Assembly: GCF_004310665.1 (NCBI RefSeq)
Contig: NZ_SIXF01000001.1
Location: forward strand, 248,001-312,000
Reading direction: 5' to 3'
Source of the DNA: Pedobacter kyonggii
Lineage (GTDB): Bacteria; Bacteroidota; Bacteroidia; Sphingobacteriales; Sphingobacteriaceae
DNA: 64,000 bases
Below, piece after piece: positions 45,351-54,530 of the stretch. The notes beneath the pieces are model-generated. The model was given only the letters and a program-made list of their open reading frames with translations. It had not been told where the DNA came from and searched no databases. A program made the translations under genes and the position numbers. Positions within the stretch are counted from its first letter, which is position 1; each line of letters begins with the position of its first letter.

Positions 45351-45509
45351 ATGGATATTCAAACGATTTTAGTCTTTTTACTTTTTGCGATAGCATTGGT
45401 ATATGTTGGCCGTTTGGTTTTTAAATCTTTACAGGTAAAAAAAGATGGATGTGCCGGTAATTGTAAATGTGGTGTAGATTTTTCCGATATTAAGCCCGTA
45501 AAAAAATAA
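45351..45509 (+). CDS. FeoB-associated Cys-rich membrane peptide
   Basis: A 52-aa protein: an N-terminal membrane helix (4-26, ILVFLLFAIALVYVGRLVF) followed by a short cytosolic tail with three cysteines (DGCAGNCKCG). This layout matches the FeoB-associated Cys-rich family, thought to assist ferrous iron uptake, although no feoB is seen here. The ATG at 45351 is 4 nt after a -7-like box. The Crp-family regulator gene starts 12 nt after its stop, so they probably share one transcript. Confidence 0.8.
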   Translation: MDIQTILVFLLFAIALVYVGRLVFKSLQVKKDGCAGNCKCGVDFSDIKPVKK

Positions 45510-45521
45510 CATTCCGCCTTT

Positions 45522-46109
45522 ATGATTCATCAGTTCCAGAAATACTTACAGGAAAAAATAGAGATAACTGATGAGCAGTTCGAAAGCATATCATCTGTTT
45601 TAAAGGTTAAAAAATTCGAGAAAAACGAAATAGTTCAATATACCGGCGATAATTTTAAACATGGGTATTTTGTAGGCAAAGGTTTGTTGCGCGCGTACTC
45701 AATTGATGCGAAAGGCAAAGAACACATCCTTCAGTTCGCCCCAGAAAACTGGTTGGTTTCTGATCGCAACAACATGAATAATGAGCCGTCAATATTTTTT
45801 ATCGATGCCATTGAAGCTACCGAAGCGGTGTTAATGCCTAACAATTTCATGGAAGAAGCAGCCAGGCAAGTACCATGTTTACAGCCCATGCAAATTAAAC
45901 TGCTCAACAATTCGATCCGCTTTATGCAGAAAAGAATTAACATGTTATTAAGTGCAACTGCTGAAGAAAGATACCTCGATTTTATAAAACTTTACCCTAA
46001 CCTTACGCTCCGTGTGCCACAATGGATGATCGCTTCTTATCTGGGCATTACGCCCGAATCGCTAAGCCGGGTAAGAAAGGAACTGGCCAATAAACATTTC
46101 AGACCATAG
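45522..46109 (+). CDS. Crp/Fnr-family transcriptional regulator (second copy)
   Basis: The 195-aa protein has a cyclic-nucleotide-binding-like domain (NEIVQYTGDNFKHGYFVGKG, ~36-55) and a C-terminal winged helix (VPQWMIASYLGITPESLSRV, ~168-187). Similar in size and motifs to the regulator at 34173. It sits between the FeoB-associated peptide gene and the yceI-pirin genes and may control them in response to a redox or metal signal; that is inference. Confidence 0.9.
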   Translation: MIHQFQKYLQEKIEITDEQFESISSVLKVKKFEKNEIVQYTGDNFKHGYFVGKGLLRAYSIDAKGKEHILQFAPENWLVSDRNNMNNEPSIFFIDAIEATEAVLMPNNFMEEAARQVPCLQPMQIKLLNNSIRFMQKRINMLLSATAEERYLDFIKLYPNLTLRVPQWMIASYLGITPESLSRVRKELANKHFRP

Positions 46110-46229
46110 ACTGAATGGCTTTGTCAAATCTAACCTTTCAACTTTTCAACAATCCTTCATTCTATCCTTCTCTCATTCAATTATTTCCCTTTCTTACCAT
46201 ACATCAATCTGTAGTAAAAACCTGCGCTG

Positions 46230-46237
46230 TACTTTTG
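46230..46237 (+). promoter_or_regulatory. Candidate -7 promoter box of the YceI gene
   Basis: TACTTTTG is an exact match to TAnnTTTG, 36 nt before the ATG at 46274. Confidence 0.4.
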
Positions 46238-46273
46238 TGTTGTAAATATTAAACATCTCAAAAAACAAAAGAT

Positions 46274-46804
46274 ATGGCAACTACAAAATGGACATTAGAT
46301 CCAACCCACAGCGAATTACAATTTAAAGTAAAACACTTAATGATTACTACTGTAACTGGTAGTTTAAAATCTTTCTCAGCAGAGTTATCATCTGAAGGTG
46401 ACGAATTTGAAAATGCAGAAATTTCTTTCAAAGGTGATATCAATTCAATCGATACCGGAAATACAGATCGCGATAACCATTTAAAAAGCGGCGATTTTTT
46501 CGATGCAGAAAAATTTGCACACATCGAATTTAAATCTAATTCAGTAGAAAAAGATGGGAGCGATTATATCATTAAAGGTGACTTAACTATTAAAGGCGAA
46601 ACCAAACCTGTAAAATTAACTGCAGAATTTGGTGGTATTGCTACCGATCCATGGGGAAATACCAAAGCAGGATTTACTTTAAGTGGAAAAATTAACCGCT
46701 CAGAATTCGGTTTAACCTGGAATGCTGCATTAGAAACCGGTGGCGTAATGGTAAGTGAAGAAGTTCGCATTTTAGGCGAATTACAGTTTGTAAAAAGTGT
46801 ATAA
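46274..46804 (+). CDS. YceI-family lipid-binding protein
   Basis: The 176-aa protein is a lipocalin-like YceI beta-barrel. Family motifs are WTLDPTHSELQFKVKHL (~6-22), LKSGDFFDAEKFAHIEFKS (~76-94) and WGNTKAGFTLSGKINRSEFG (~132-151). YceI proteins bind long polyisoprenoid or amide lipids. The usual periplasmic signal peptide is absent here, so it may act in the cytosol. The pirin gene follows 63 bp downstream, a common pairing. Confidence 0.95.
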   Translation: MATTKWTLDPTHSELQFKVKHLMITTVTGSLKSFSAELSSEGDEFENAEISFKGDINSIDTGNTDRDNHLKSGDFFDAEKFAHIEFKSNSVEKDGSDYIIKGDLTIKGETKPVKLTAEFGGIATDPWGNTKAGFTLSGKINRSEFGLTWNAALETGGVMVSEEVRILGELQFVKSV

Positions 46805-46867
46805 GTGATAGGCGTTTGGCGATAAGCGTGGATTATCCGCCAAACGCATAACAGAAAGGTTCCAATC

Positions 46868-47737
46868 ATGGAAACAAAACAAATAGAAAAAGTACTAAAA
46901 GCACCGGCGCCACATATGGTTGGCGATGGCTTTAGGGTACACAATTTTTTCCCAAGTGGATATAAAATCAACATGAATCCGTTTTTCTTAATGGATTATG
47001 GCTCAAAGATCGAATTTTCTGCCAGGAAAGAACCAAGAGGCGTTGGTGTACATCCACATCGAGGCTTCGAAACGGTAACTATTGCCTATCATGGTGCGGT
47101 TGCCCATCATGATAGCTCTGGAAACAGCGGTGTGATTTACCCGGGCGATGTACAATGGATGACCGCTGCAAGTGGCATACTACATAAAGAATACCATGAA
47201 GCGAACTACAGCTTAGCTGGAGGTCCATTTCAAATGGTTCAGCTTTGGATTAACCTACCTGCTAAAGATAAAATGGGTAAACCAAGATATCAGGCAGTTA
47301 AGCAGTCCGATATGGCTCATTTTGATCTTCCCGAAAATGGAGGAAAAATCGAGATCATTGCCGGTAATTATCAGGGTATAAAAGGCAATGCAAATACCTT
47401 TACCCCCATAGAACTCTATAATGCCAGGCTAAATAAAGGTGGTGGAGCTACTTTTAATTTTCCTGAGCATTTTAATACCGGATTTATGGTGATTGAAGGT
47501 TCGATTAAAATCAACGGATCCGAAACGGCTGTAGCAGATAATTTTGTTCACTTCAAAAACAAAGGCGAAGAGATTAAGATCGAAGCTTTAGAAAACAGTG
47601 TAATTTTGATTTTAAGCGGTGAGCCTATAGATGAGCCAATTGTTCAGTACGGTCCGTTTTTAATGAATACTGAAGCCGAAATCCATCAGGCAATTGAAGA
47701 TTATAACCAAGGTAGGTTCGGTTATTTGGAGGAGTAA
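46868..47737 (+). CDS. Pirin-family protein
   Basis: The 289-aa bicupin protein has the pirin iron-site motif in GVHPHRGFETVTIAYHG (~57-73), supplying two histidines, a conserved glutamate in the following strands, and GDVQWMTAASGILHKE (~95-110). The second cupin spans ~180-285. Pirins are iron-dependent; some have quercetinase activity, others modulate metabolism. A terminator follows. Compare the frameshifted family relative at 5503. Confidence 0.95.
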   Translation: METKQIEKVLKAPAPHMVGDGFRVHNFFPSGYKINMNPFFLMDYGSKIEFSARKEPRGVGVHPHRGFETVTIAYHGAVAHHDSSGNSGVIYPGDVQWMTAASGILHKEYHEANYSLAGGPFQMVQLWINLPAKDKMGKPRYQAVKQSDMAHFDLPENGGKIEIIAGNYQGIKGNANTFTPIELYNARLNKGGGATFNFPEHFNTGFMVIEGSIKINGSETAVADNFVHFKNKGEEIKIEALENSVILILSGEPIDEPIVQYGPFLMNTEAEIHQAIEDYNQGRFGYLEE

Positions 47738-47762
47738 AGCGGTTTAAATAAATTATATTTTG

Positions 47763-47797
47763 AGCCGGCATTTTTTATAAAATTTGTCGGCTTTTTT
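47763..47797 (+). terminator. Terminator after the pirin gene
   Basis: AGCCGGCA pairs with TGTCGGCT (one G-U) around an AT-rich loop and is followed by TTTTTT. Confidence 0.75.
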
Positions 47798-47901
47798 GTG
47801 ACTTTATATTACAGGACAATCCAGTTGAAATATCCCTTTCTAAACAAACAAAACGAGATAGATACTGAAATAAGTTACCAATGACAGATTTAAAAGTCGG
47901 T

Positions 47902-47981
47902 CGTCATTTCGACTGAAGCATAGCGAATGGATAAATCCTTGAACCATGTTAAAAGATTTCTCCGTTGCGGTCGAAATGACG
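47902..47981. repeat. Fold-back (REP-like) repeat, copy 6
   Basis: CGTCATTTCGA (47902-47912) and TCGAAATGACG (47971-47981) are perfect 11-bp inverted arms. This is the main content of the 47738-48078 gap, besides the pirin terminator. Confidence 0.8.
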
Positions 47982-48078
47982 ATATCTCAGTACCTATCAT
48001 CTCAATCACTCCCCATTTATCATTCATCCAATCTTCATATTCGTTAGTGACATTTGATTAATAAATCAGAACAGAAAA

Positions 48079-51000
48079 ATGTCCGGAAAACAAATATTTC
48101 AAACTGAGACCAAAAGACGCTGGCATACATTTACATGGGTAAGCCGGACGTTTTTTTTAGTCTTCATTATCGCAATCATCTGCGTGGTGTATACACTATC
48201 TTCGGTACAGGCACCCAATTTGCCTTTTATCAACACGAATACACCGTTAACACAAAAACAATTAGAAAAGTTAAAAAAATCGCAACAGTATAAGGATTTC
48301 ACCATCGAAAAATCTAAGCTGCAAAAGATCAAAAAAGATCGTGAAAACCGCATTTTAAGCCATCGTGGTAACAGCAAGCGCATCAACATGGCCTTTTATG
48401 TAAGTTGGACAGCAAGTAAAGAATCATCAATATCAGATTTAAAACGCAACATCAGCCACTTGGATATGGTAGCTACAGAATCGTTCTTTTTAAATGATGA
48501 TTCTATTGTAAATCAAGTAGATACTGCAGCATTAAAAGTAATACATACTGGCAAAAAATCGGCTATTGCAGTGGTTTCAAATTACAATAAAGATCATTGG
48601 GATGGTGCAGCAGTAAGAAGATTATTAAATGATCAATCTGCTCAACAAAAATTGATCTACGATCTTATAGCGATTACCAAAAAATACGGTTATAGTGGAA
48701 TTAATATAGATTTCGAAGAGCTCAACCTCCAAAATAGCTATAGTTTTAACGCTTTTATGACAAATCTATACTCTCAGTTTCACGCCGAAAAACTGATTGT
48801 TTCTCAGGATATTTCACCCGAAAACGACGATTATAAGCCAGAAATTCTTCAAAAATATAATGATTACCTCGTATTAATGGCTTATGATCAGCATACTGAA
48901 CAAAGTAACGCAGGCGATATTTCCCATCAGGAATGGGTAGAAGAAAAGCTTGATGATATCTGCAGTAAAGTTAATGCCAGCAAAGTAATCCTTGCATTGG
49001 CTTGCTACGGTTATGATTGGCCAAAAAATAGCATTGGGCAACCGGTTACTTACGAGCAGGCGATGACAATGGCCGTTAATTATAAAAGCAAAATAAACTA
49101 CAATCCTGCTTCTGCCAATTTAAACTACACTTACAACGATGGCAGTGGAAATAAACATGAAGTTTACTTTACTGATGCGGCAACCTATTTTAATTTAATC
49201 CGCAAGGCTGATGATTGGAATATTGCTGGTGTAGCCTTATGGCGTTTAGGTTCGGAAGACAAACGCTTATGGTCGTTTATTTCTAATGACCTTAGTTTGG
49301 ATGCACTAAAGAAAAAACCCTTCGATTTACGCAAAATTGCTTCATTAAATATGGGAGGGATCTCATACTTAGGCGATGGTGAAATTTTGGATCTGATTTC
49401 TACCCCTACACCTGGTAGTGTAAAGTTCACTTTAAATAAAGATAACTTTTCTATTGCCGATCAAAAGTATATCAGACTTCCAGAGCAATATGTAATTAAA
49501 AGGTTTGGAGAGGCCGATAAGAAAATCGCCTTAACCTTCGATGATGGGCCAGACCCGGTTTATACACCACAGGTGTTAAATATTTTGAAACAGGAAAAAG
49601 TACCTGGCTGCTTCTTTGTGGTTGGCATAATGGCTGAGCAGAACATGGAACTGTTAAGACAGGAATATAATGATGGCTATGAAATTGGAAACCATACTTT
49701 CTTCCATCCTGATATGTCGGCCATTGGGCCACGACGGGTAAAGTTCGAACTAAATGCCACCCGTAGGTTAATTGAAGCGGTTACCGGCCACAGTACAATC
49801 CTGTTCCGTGCACCATTTAATGCAGATGCCGAACCCCAAAATATTTCAGAAATTCTGCCTATTGCACAAAGCCGTAAAGAAAATTACATCAATATCGGGG
49901 AATATATAGATCCTGAAGATTGGCAACCAGGCAAGACAGCCGATCAGATTTTTAATGAAGTAGTAAAACAACAGGACAATGGTAATATTCTTTTATTACA
50001 CGATGCTGGTGGAAACCGTGAAGCTACTGTTGCAGCCCTGCCCCGGATTATAAAATTCTTTAAAGCCAAAGGTTATACTTTTACAACCGTTGGTGATTTA
50101 ATGGGCAAAAAAAGATCAGAACTCATGCCTACGGTGAAATCTATGGCAAATAGTGGTTTTTCTGGTTCTGGCGATTACTTTTTTATCAATTTCTTTTACT
50201 ATGGAAACATGATTTTAAACATCGTATTTTCTGTAGCGATTGTACTTGCTATCTTAAGAACCATATTTATTGCCTATTTAGCCATCAGACAGCGAAAAAA
50301 AGCGAAACGTAATGTCGGTAAATTGATAGTGAATCCTTCAGAAAAAGTGAGTATTATCATTCCGGCTTACAATGAAGAAGTTACTGCTGTACAAACCATT
50401 AATAGTCTTTTAAAAATCACCTATCCCGATTTTGAACTGATTTTTGTTGATGATGGTTCCAAAGATAAGACCTTCGAAATCATTAATGAACATTTTGGCA
50501 ACCATCCTCAGGTAAAGGTTTTTCGTAAAGCAAATGGAGGCAAAGCATCTGCATTAAATTACGGCATTTCAAAAGCAACTTCAGAATTTGTGGTCTGTAT
50601 AGATGCCGATACACAGCTAAAAGATGATGCCGTTACCGAACTGATGCGTTATTTTTATAGTGACCAAATTGCGGCAGTAGCTGGTACTGTGAAAGTTGGG
50701 AATGCCAATAATATCATTACCAAATGGCAGTCTATTGAATATATTACTGCACAGAATATGGATAGGCGTACTTTCGACTTATTAAATACAATTACTGTTG
50801 TGCCTGGAGCAATAGGTGCTTTCAGAAAAAATGTAATCTTAGAAATCGGCGGATTTACCATTGATACGCTTGCCGAAGACTGCGATTTAACCATGCGTAT
50901 TTTGAAAGCAGGTTATCGCGTAAAAAACTGTGATACTGCAATTGCTTATACTGAAGCACCAGAAACGGTGAGTATGTTACTTAAACAACGTTTCCGCTGG

Positions 51001-51483
51001 AGTTTTGGCGTAATGCAAAGTTTCTGGAAAAACAGAAAAACACTACTAAACAAGAAATATGGCTACTTTGGAATGGTAGGAATGCCAAATATTTTGATCT
51101 ATCAGATTATTTTGCCGCTATTTTCTCCACTTGCCGATCTTTTTATGTTCATCTCGCTAGTTAGTGGTCTATTTTCGTTAAGTGCTATAAATAATTTAAC
51201 CCTAACAGGATTTTCAGGAATTTTAAGCCTGCATAATGGTTTTGGCCAGGTACTTTTCTATTATATTATCTTTATTGTTGTAGATATGATTTTTGCCGCA
51301 ATCGCTTTCCGCATGGAAAAAGAAAAATACACGCATTTACTTTACATATTCCCACAGCGGTTTTTCTGGCGACAATTAATGTATGTTGTACTATTCCGTT
51401 CGTTCAGAAAAGCCATAAAAGGTGAACTGGAAACCTGGGGAACGTTAAAGCGGACAGGAAATGTTAAAGAGCAGTTGGCTTAA
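48079..51483 (+). CDS. GH18 - polysaccharide deacetylase - GT2 fusion protein
   Basis: The 1134-aa protein joins three activities. After an N-terminal membrane anchor (~24-44) comes a GH18-like domain with an altered DxxDxDxE motif YSGINIDFEE (~206-215), retaining the last D and E. Next is a CE4/NodB deacetylase: ALTFDDGPD (~481-489), GNHTFFHPD (~538-546), FRAPFNADAEP and a C-terminal LLHDAGG. After a second membrane segment (~708-730) comes a processive GT2 domain: VDDGSKDK (~792), CIDADTQ (~838), EDCDLTMRI (~934) and KQRFRW (~970), then C-terminal helices. It could polymerise, deacetylate and hydrolyse an N-acetylhexosamine polymer such as a PNAG- or chitooligosaccharide-like glycan. The polymer is inference. 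Confidence 0.92.
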   Translation: MSGKQIFQTETKRRWHTFTWVSRTFFLVFIIAIICVVYTLSSVQAPNLPFINTNTPLTQKQLEKLKKSQQYKDFTIEKSKLQKIKKDRENRILSHRGNSKRINMAFYVSWTASKESSISDLKRNISHLDMVATESFFLNDDSIVNQVDTAALKVIHTGKKSAIAVVSNYNKDHWDGAAVRRLLNDQSAQQKLIYDLIAITKKYGYSGINIDFEELNLQNSYSFNAFMTNLYSQFHAEKLIVSQDISPENDDYKPEILQKYNDYLVLMAYDQHTEQSNAGDISHQEWVEEKLDDICSKVNASKVILALACYGYDWPKNSIGQPVTYEQAMTMAVNYKSKINYNPASANLNYTYNDGSGNKHEVYFTDAATYFNLIRKADDWNIAGVALWRLGSEDKRLWSFISNDLSLDALKKKPFDLRKIASLNMGGISYLGDGEILDLISTPTPGSVKFTLNKDNFSIADQKYIRLPEQYVIKRFGEADKKIALTFDDGPDPVYTPQVLNILKQEKVPGCFFVVGIMAEQNMELLRQEYNDGYEIGNHTFFHPDMSAIGPRRVKFELNATRRLIEAVTGHSTILFRAPFNADAEPQNISEILPIAQSRKENYINIGEYIDPEDWQPGKTADQIFNEVVKQQDNGNILLLHDAGGNREATVAALPRIIKFFKAKGYTFTTVGDLMGKKRSELMPTVKSMANSGFSGSGDYFFINFFYYGNMILNIVFSVAIVLAILRTIFIAYLAIRQRKKAKRNVGKLIVNPSEKVSIIIPAYNEEVTAVQTINSLLKITYPDFELIFVDDGSKDKTFEIINEHFGNHPQVKVFRKANGGKASALNYGISKATSEFVVCIDADTQLKDDAVTELMRYFYSDQIAAVAGTVKVGNANNIITKWQSIEYITAQNMDRRTFDLLNTITVVPGAIGAFRKNVILEIGGFTIDTLAEDCDLTMRILKAGYRVKNCDTAIAYTEAPETVSMLLKQRFRWSFGVMQSFWKNRKTLLNKKYGYFGMVGMPNILIYQIILPLFSPLADLFMFISLVSGLFSLSAINNLTLTGFSGILSLHNGFGQVLFYYIIFIVVDMIFAAIAFRMEKEKYTHLLYIFPQRFFWRQLMYVVLFRSFRKAIKGELETWGTLKRTGNVKEQLA

Positions 51484-51496
51484 TATTTATCGCTGC

Positions 51497-51581
51497 GTCA
51501 CCCTGACCTGTATCGAGGCGGAAAGCTACGAAGTAAACCGAGCCTTAAGCGAGCTCACCGAAGGTAATTTATTTCAGGGTC
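51497..51581. repeat. Degenerate fold-back repeat, copy 7
   Basis: GTCACCCTGA (51497-51506) and TTTCAGGGTC (51572-51581) are imperfect inverted arms flanking GC-richer sequence. Confidence 0.45.
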
Positions 51582-51600
51582 TTAATGGAAAAACTATTTA

Positions 51601-51649
51601 AAAGAAGTCAAGTTTTACAACACATTGCCCATTAAAACTTGACTTCTTT
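51601..51649. terminator. 17-bp perfect hairpin after the fusion gene
   Basis: AAAGAAGTCAAGTTTTA (51601-51617) and TAAAACTTGACTTCTTT (51633-51649) are exact complements around a 15-nt loop. It lies 118 bp after the fusion gene stop and could end its transcript or protect mRNA; the T-tract is weak, so a terminator role is not certain. Confidence 0.6.
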
Positions 51650-51724
51650 GATTTTCCATCCTCACCTCAACAAAAAACATAAACAATTCATAACAAGCTA
51701 TTTAAAAAAACATTATTATTGTTT

Positions 51725-52183
51725 ATGGAAAACGCTAACCAAACTCCATTGTCCTTTAAAAAGGTTTTATTGATTGCCCTTATTGCCGGAACACTAGATG
51801 GATTGGCCGCAGTTATATTTTTAGGAAAGATGAATTTCATGGGGGTATTTCAATATATCGCCAGCGCTATTATGGGACCAAACGCTTTTGCCGGAGGTAT
51901 TAAAACAGCCCTTATTGGCCTAGCATTCCATTACTTTATTGCTTTTTGCTTCACCCTGATTTTTACTATCGCATCAACAAAAACACCTGTTTTACGAAAG
52001 AATATCATCCTATCAGGAATAATTTATGGGATTATCGTTTGGACCATCATGACCTTATTGATTGTTCCACTAACCAAAATACCTGCAGCACCGTTTCATT
52101 ACGAACGAGCAATTTTAAATGCGGTAATTCTGATTTTTTGCATAGGCTTACCGATTTCTTACTTAACTGCCCGAAAATTCTAG
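51725..52183 (+). CDS. Four-helix membrane protein of unknown function
   Basis: I start at the ATG 51725 (MENANQTPLSFKKVLL), as the upstream TTG adds only two residues. The 152-aa protein has four hydrophobic helices (~13-35, 58-82, 92-115, 127-147). It begins LLIALIAGTLDGLAAVIFLG, a pattern of YagU-like small inner-membrane proteins. I do not know its role. It ends 6 nt before the convergent ispF gene. Confidence 0.7.
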   Translation: MENANQTPLSFKKVLLIALIAGTLDGLAAVIFLGKMNFMGVFQYIASAIMGPNAFAGGIKTALIGLAFHYFIAFCFTLIFTIASTKTPVLRKNIILSGIIYGIIVWTIMTLLIVPLTKIPAAPFHYERAILNAVILIFCIGLPISYLTARKF

Positions 52184-52189
52184 TACGAA

Positions 52190-52669
52190 TTAAGGTTTTT
52201 CTATCAGGCAAACGGCATAAGAAACAACACCTTCTTCCCTGCCGATGAATCCCATCTGTTCATTAGTAGTGGCTTTTATCGAAATATCCTCAGTAGAAAT
52301 TCCAATGGCTTCAGCAATATTTTGTTGCATAGCAGGAATATGAGGGTTAATTTTTGGTGCTTCTAAGCAAAGCATCGCATCTATATTGCCAATTTGCCAT
52401 CCTTTTTCGGCAAGCAATTTAACCGTTTCCTTCAATAAAACGAGGCTACTGATGCCTTTCCATCTATCATCTGTGTTCTTGAAATGGAAACCAATATCAC
52501 GAAGGTTGGCTGCCCCTAAAAGTGCATCGCAGATGGCGTGAAGCAAAACATCGGCATCCGAATGTCCAAAAGCACCTTTATGATGATCTAATGTAACTCC
52601 ACCAACAACAAAAGGATGCTGATCTTTTAACTGATGTACATCGAATCCGAAACCTACTCTAATTTTCAT
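52190..52669 (-). CDS. ispF: 2-C-methyl-D-erythritol 2,4-cyclodiphosphate synthase
   Basis: IspF makes the cyclic diphosphate intermediate of the MEP isoprenoid pathway. Length 159 aa is typical. The metal and active-site residues are in VGFGFDVHQL (D10, H12) and GAFGHSDADVLLHAICDALLGAANL (~32-56; split motif HSDADVLLHA). A GFIGREEGVVSYAV C-terminal segment supports the call. porV lies 60 bp upstream on the same strand, and its relation is probably only positional. Confidence 0.97.
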   Translation of the reverse strand: MKIRVGFGFDVHQLKDQHPFVVGGVTLDHHKGAFGHSDADVLLHAICDALLGAANLRDIGFHFKNTDDRWKGISSLVLLKETVKLLAEKGWQIGNIDAMLCLEAPKINPHIPAMQQNIAEAIGISTEDISIKATTNEQMGFIGREEGVVSYAVCLIEKP

Positions 52670-52729
52670 GGGTATTTAGGTTAATTGTTTAAACACGTTG
52701 ATCGGTAATTATAAACTGACAGCTTAAAA

Positions 52730-53920
52730 TTACTTTTTAACAATCTTTTTGTCGCCAAAGTTAAACAATAGACCAAAACGTAAGGTATTTGCAAGTGGAC
52801 TTGTTTGTGCATTTGCAACTAAATAAGAGAAATCTATATTAAAAACGTTGTATTTTAATCCAAGGCCCAAGGTAAAGTAACGGCTATCGCCTTTCATTGG
52901 GCTCTGATAGTTGTAGCCAGCTCTCACTGCAAACTGTTGGTTATACCAGTACTCTAAGCCTGTTGAAATTCCTACTTCCTTTAATTCTTCACTAAAACCG
53001 CCTGGAGCATCACTAAACGAACCAAAAATTCCGGCGGGTACTGAACGGTTTGGATCTTTTCCGCTTACAATGTTATTGTTCGAATCGTATATCGGCTGCG
53101 TTGGTACTAGTAACTTATTAAAATCAAGGGCAAAAGTTAAGGTACTGAAATCGTCTACAGTAATTGTAGACGCGCCTCCTATTTTAAAATTTGTAGGTAA
53201 AAAGAAATTTTCTCCGCCATCAGAATAGCTCATTTTTGTTCCAATGTTGGAAATATTAGCGCCTGCAGAAAGAACAGTCTGCCTACCAAACATTGTAGTT
53301 GTTGTTTTGTATAGTCCCGACACATCTACAGCTACTGCATTTCCGCTACGAACCTGCCCTGATGATGAAAATTGACCTGAGGCTAAATTTGAATAAATAT
53401 ATCTTAATGATGTTCCCAATGAAAATTCCTCACCAAAATTACGGGCAAAAGAAACATCAAAAGCCAATTCATTTGGATTTGAAATTCCCAGGTCCTGTTG
53501 GTTGATGTCGGTAAGCTGAATAGAACCTAAAGAAAAGTACCTTAATGAGGCACCAATGGTATTACGATCATCCAACTTATAAAAGCCACTTAAATAAGCA
53601 AGATTAATATCAGGCACTAAACTTTTTAACCATGGGCTATAAGAAACAGAAAATCCGTAAGGTTTATCTAAAAATGCAAGTTTAGAAGCATTAATACTGG
53701 CTGAATTTACATCACCAGCAACGGCCACGCCAGCATCACCCATCGCACCAGCACGGGCATCGGGTGTAATGAGCAGAAATGGAACTGCTGTTACAATATT
53801 GTTTGCCTCGCTACCATTTGTTTGTGTATTGCCTATGGTTACCTGAGCATTTGTTTTACCAAACACCAAGGCCATTGAGAGTGCAGAAAAAGCAAGTTTA
53901 CTGATGTACTTGAAATTCAT
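52730..53920 (-). CDS. porV: Type IX secretion outer-membrane protein PorV
   Basis: PorV (LptO) is an outer-membrane beta-barrel that collects type IX secretion cargo from the SprA translocon and helps its processing. The 396-aa product has a signal peptide (1-25) and the family opening FLLITPDARAGAMGDAGVAVAG (two parts around residue 50-70). A run of amphipathic strands follows, ending LRFGLLFNFGDKKIVKK. PorU, often adjacent in F. johnsoniae, is not in this window. The gene is divergent from gldJ across a 641-bp gap. Confidence 0.95.
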   Translation of the reverse strand: MNFKYISKLAFSALSMALVFGKTNAQVTIGNTQTNGSEANNIVTAVPFLLITPDARAGAMGDAGVAVAGDVNSASINASKLAFLDKPYGFSVSYSPWLKSLVPDINLAYLSGFYKLDDRNTIGASLRYFSLGSIQLTDINQQDLGISNPNELAFDVSFARNFGEEFSLGTSLRYIYSNLASGQFSSSGQVRSGNAVAVDVSGLYKTTTTMFGRQTVLSAGANISNIGTKMSYSDGGENFFLPTNFKIGGASTITVDDFSTLTFALDFNKLLVPTQPIYDSNNNIVSGKDPNRSVPAGIFGSFSDAPGGFSEELKEVGISTGLEYWYNQQFAVRAGYNYQSPMKGDSRYFTLGLGLKYNVFNIDFSYLVANAQTSPLANTLRFGLLFNFGDKKIVKK

Positions 53921-54045
53921 CCTTTAAAGGTACGTAATTTTAGATTTTGGTATTTAGCAATAACTGGAGAATATATTCTGTAACGTAAAACCAAAACTTA
54001 TATTTCACCAAATTACGAATTCTATGATTATTTACTAATTAAACC

Positions 54046-54246
54046 TACGATTTTTACATACGGGTGTGACTACAAAAAACGTAAACACATAACTAATAAC
54101 TATTTAGCATTCATAATTGAGCTGTTTTCTTTTTCCTATAAAAAACTATTAGTTCGATTTGTCAACTTAATAATCTTTAAATCAAATATGGTTAATTTAT
54201 TGCAATCTCTATAAACTATAACAATACCATTTTTATATATGGGTGT
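54046..54246. repeat. Pair of imperfect 22-bp direct repeats between porV and gldJ
   Basis: The segments 54046-54067 and 54225-54246 match at 19 of 22 positions; both end GGGTGT. They lie in the 641-bp very AT-rich gap 53921-54561, which otherwise shows no gene. They may be regulator sites for porV or gldJ. Confidence 0.55.
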
Positions 54247-54530
54247 TTAAGTAGTCATTAAAAACATAAAAAAATTAATATCGAGATGACCTGAGCTGTA
54301 ATAAAAGTAATTCCACCTATTGAGCTAATGGCTTGCCAACAACACTTCTCAATCATCTCGTTTTCTTTTTATCTTGCTTATTTATAATTATTTAACCTAA
54401 ATTTAACTGAAAAAGTAAGTAGACACAATACGCTTTAAAATAATACGTTATCACTCAAAAATATAATCAATATTTTATTATCACATTATTTATATATTCA
54501 TTTAAAATTGTTTAATTTTATCGATTGAAT

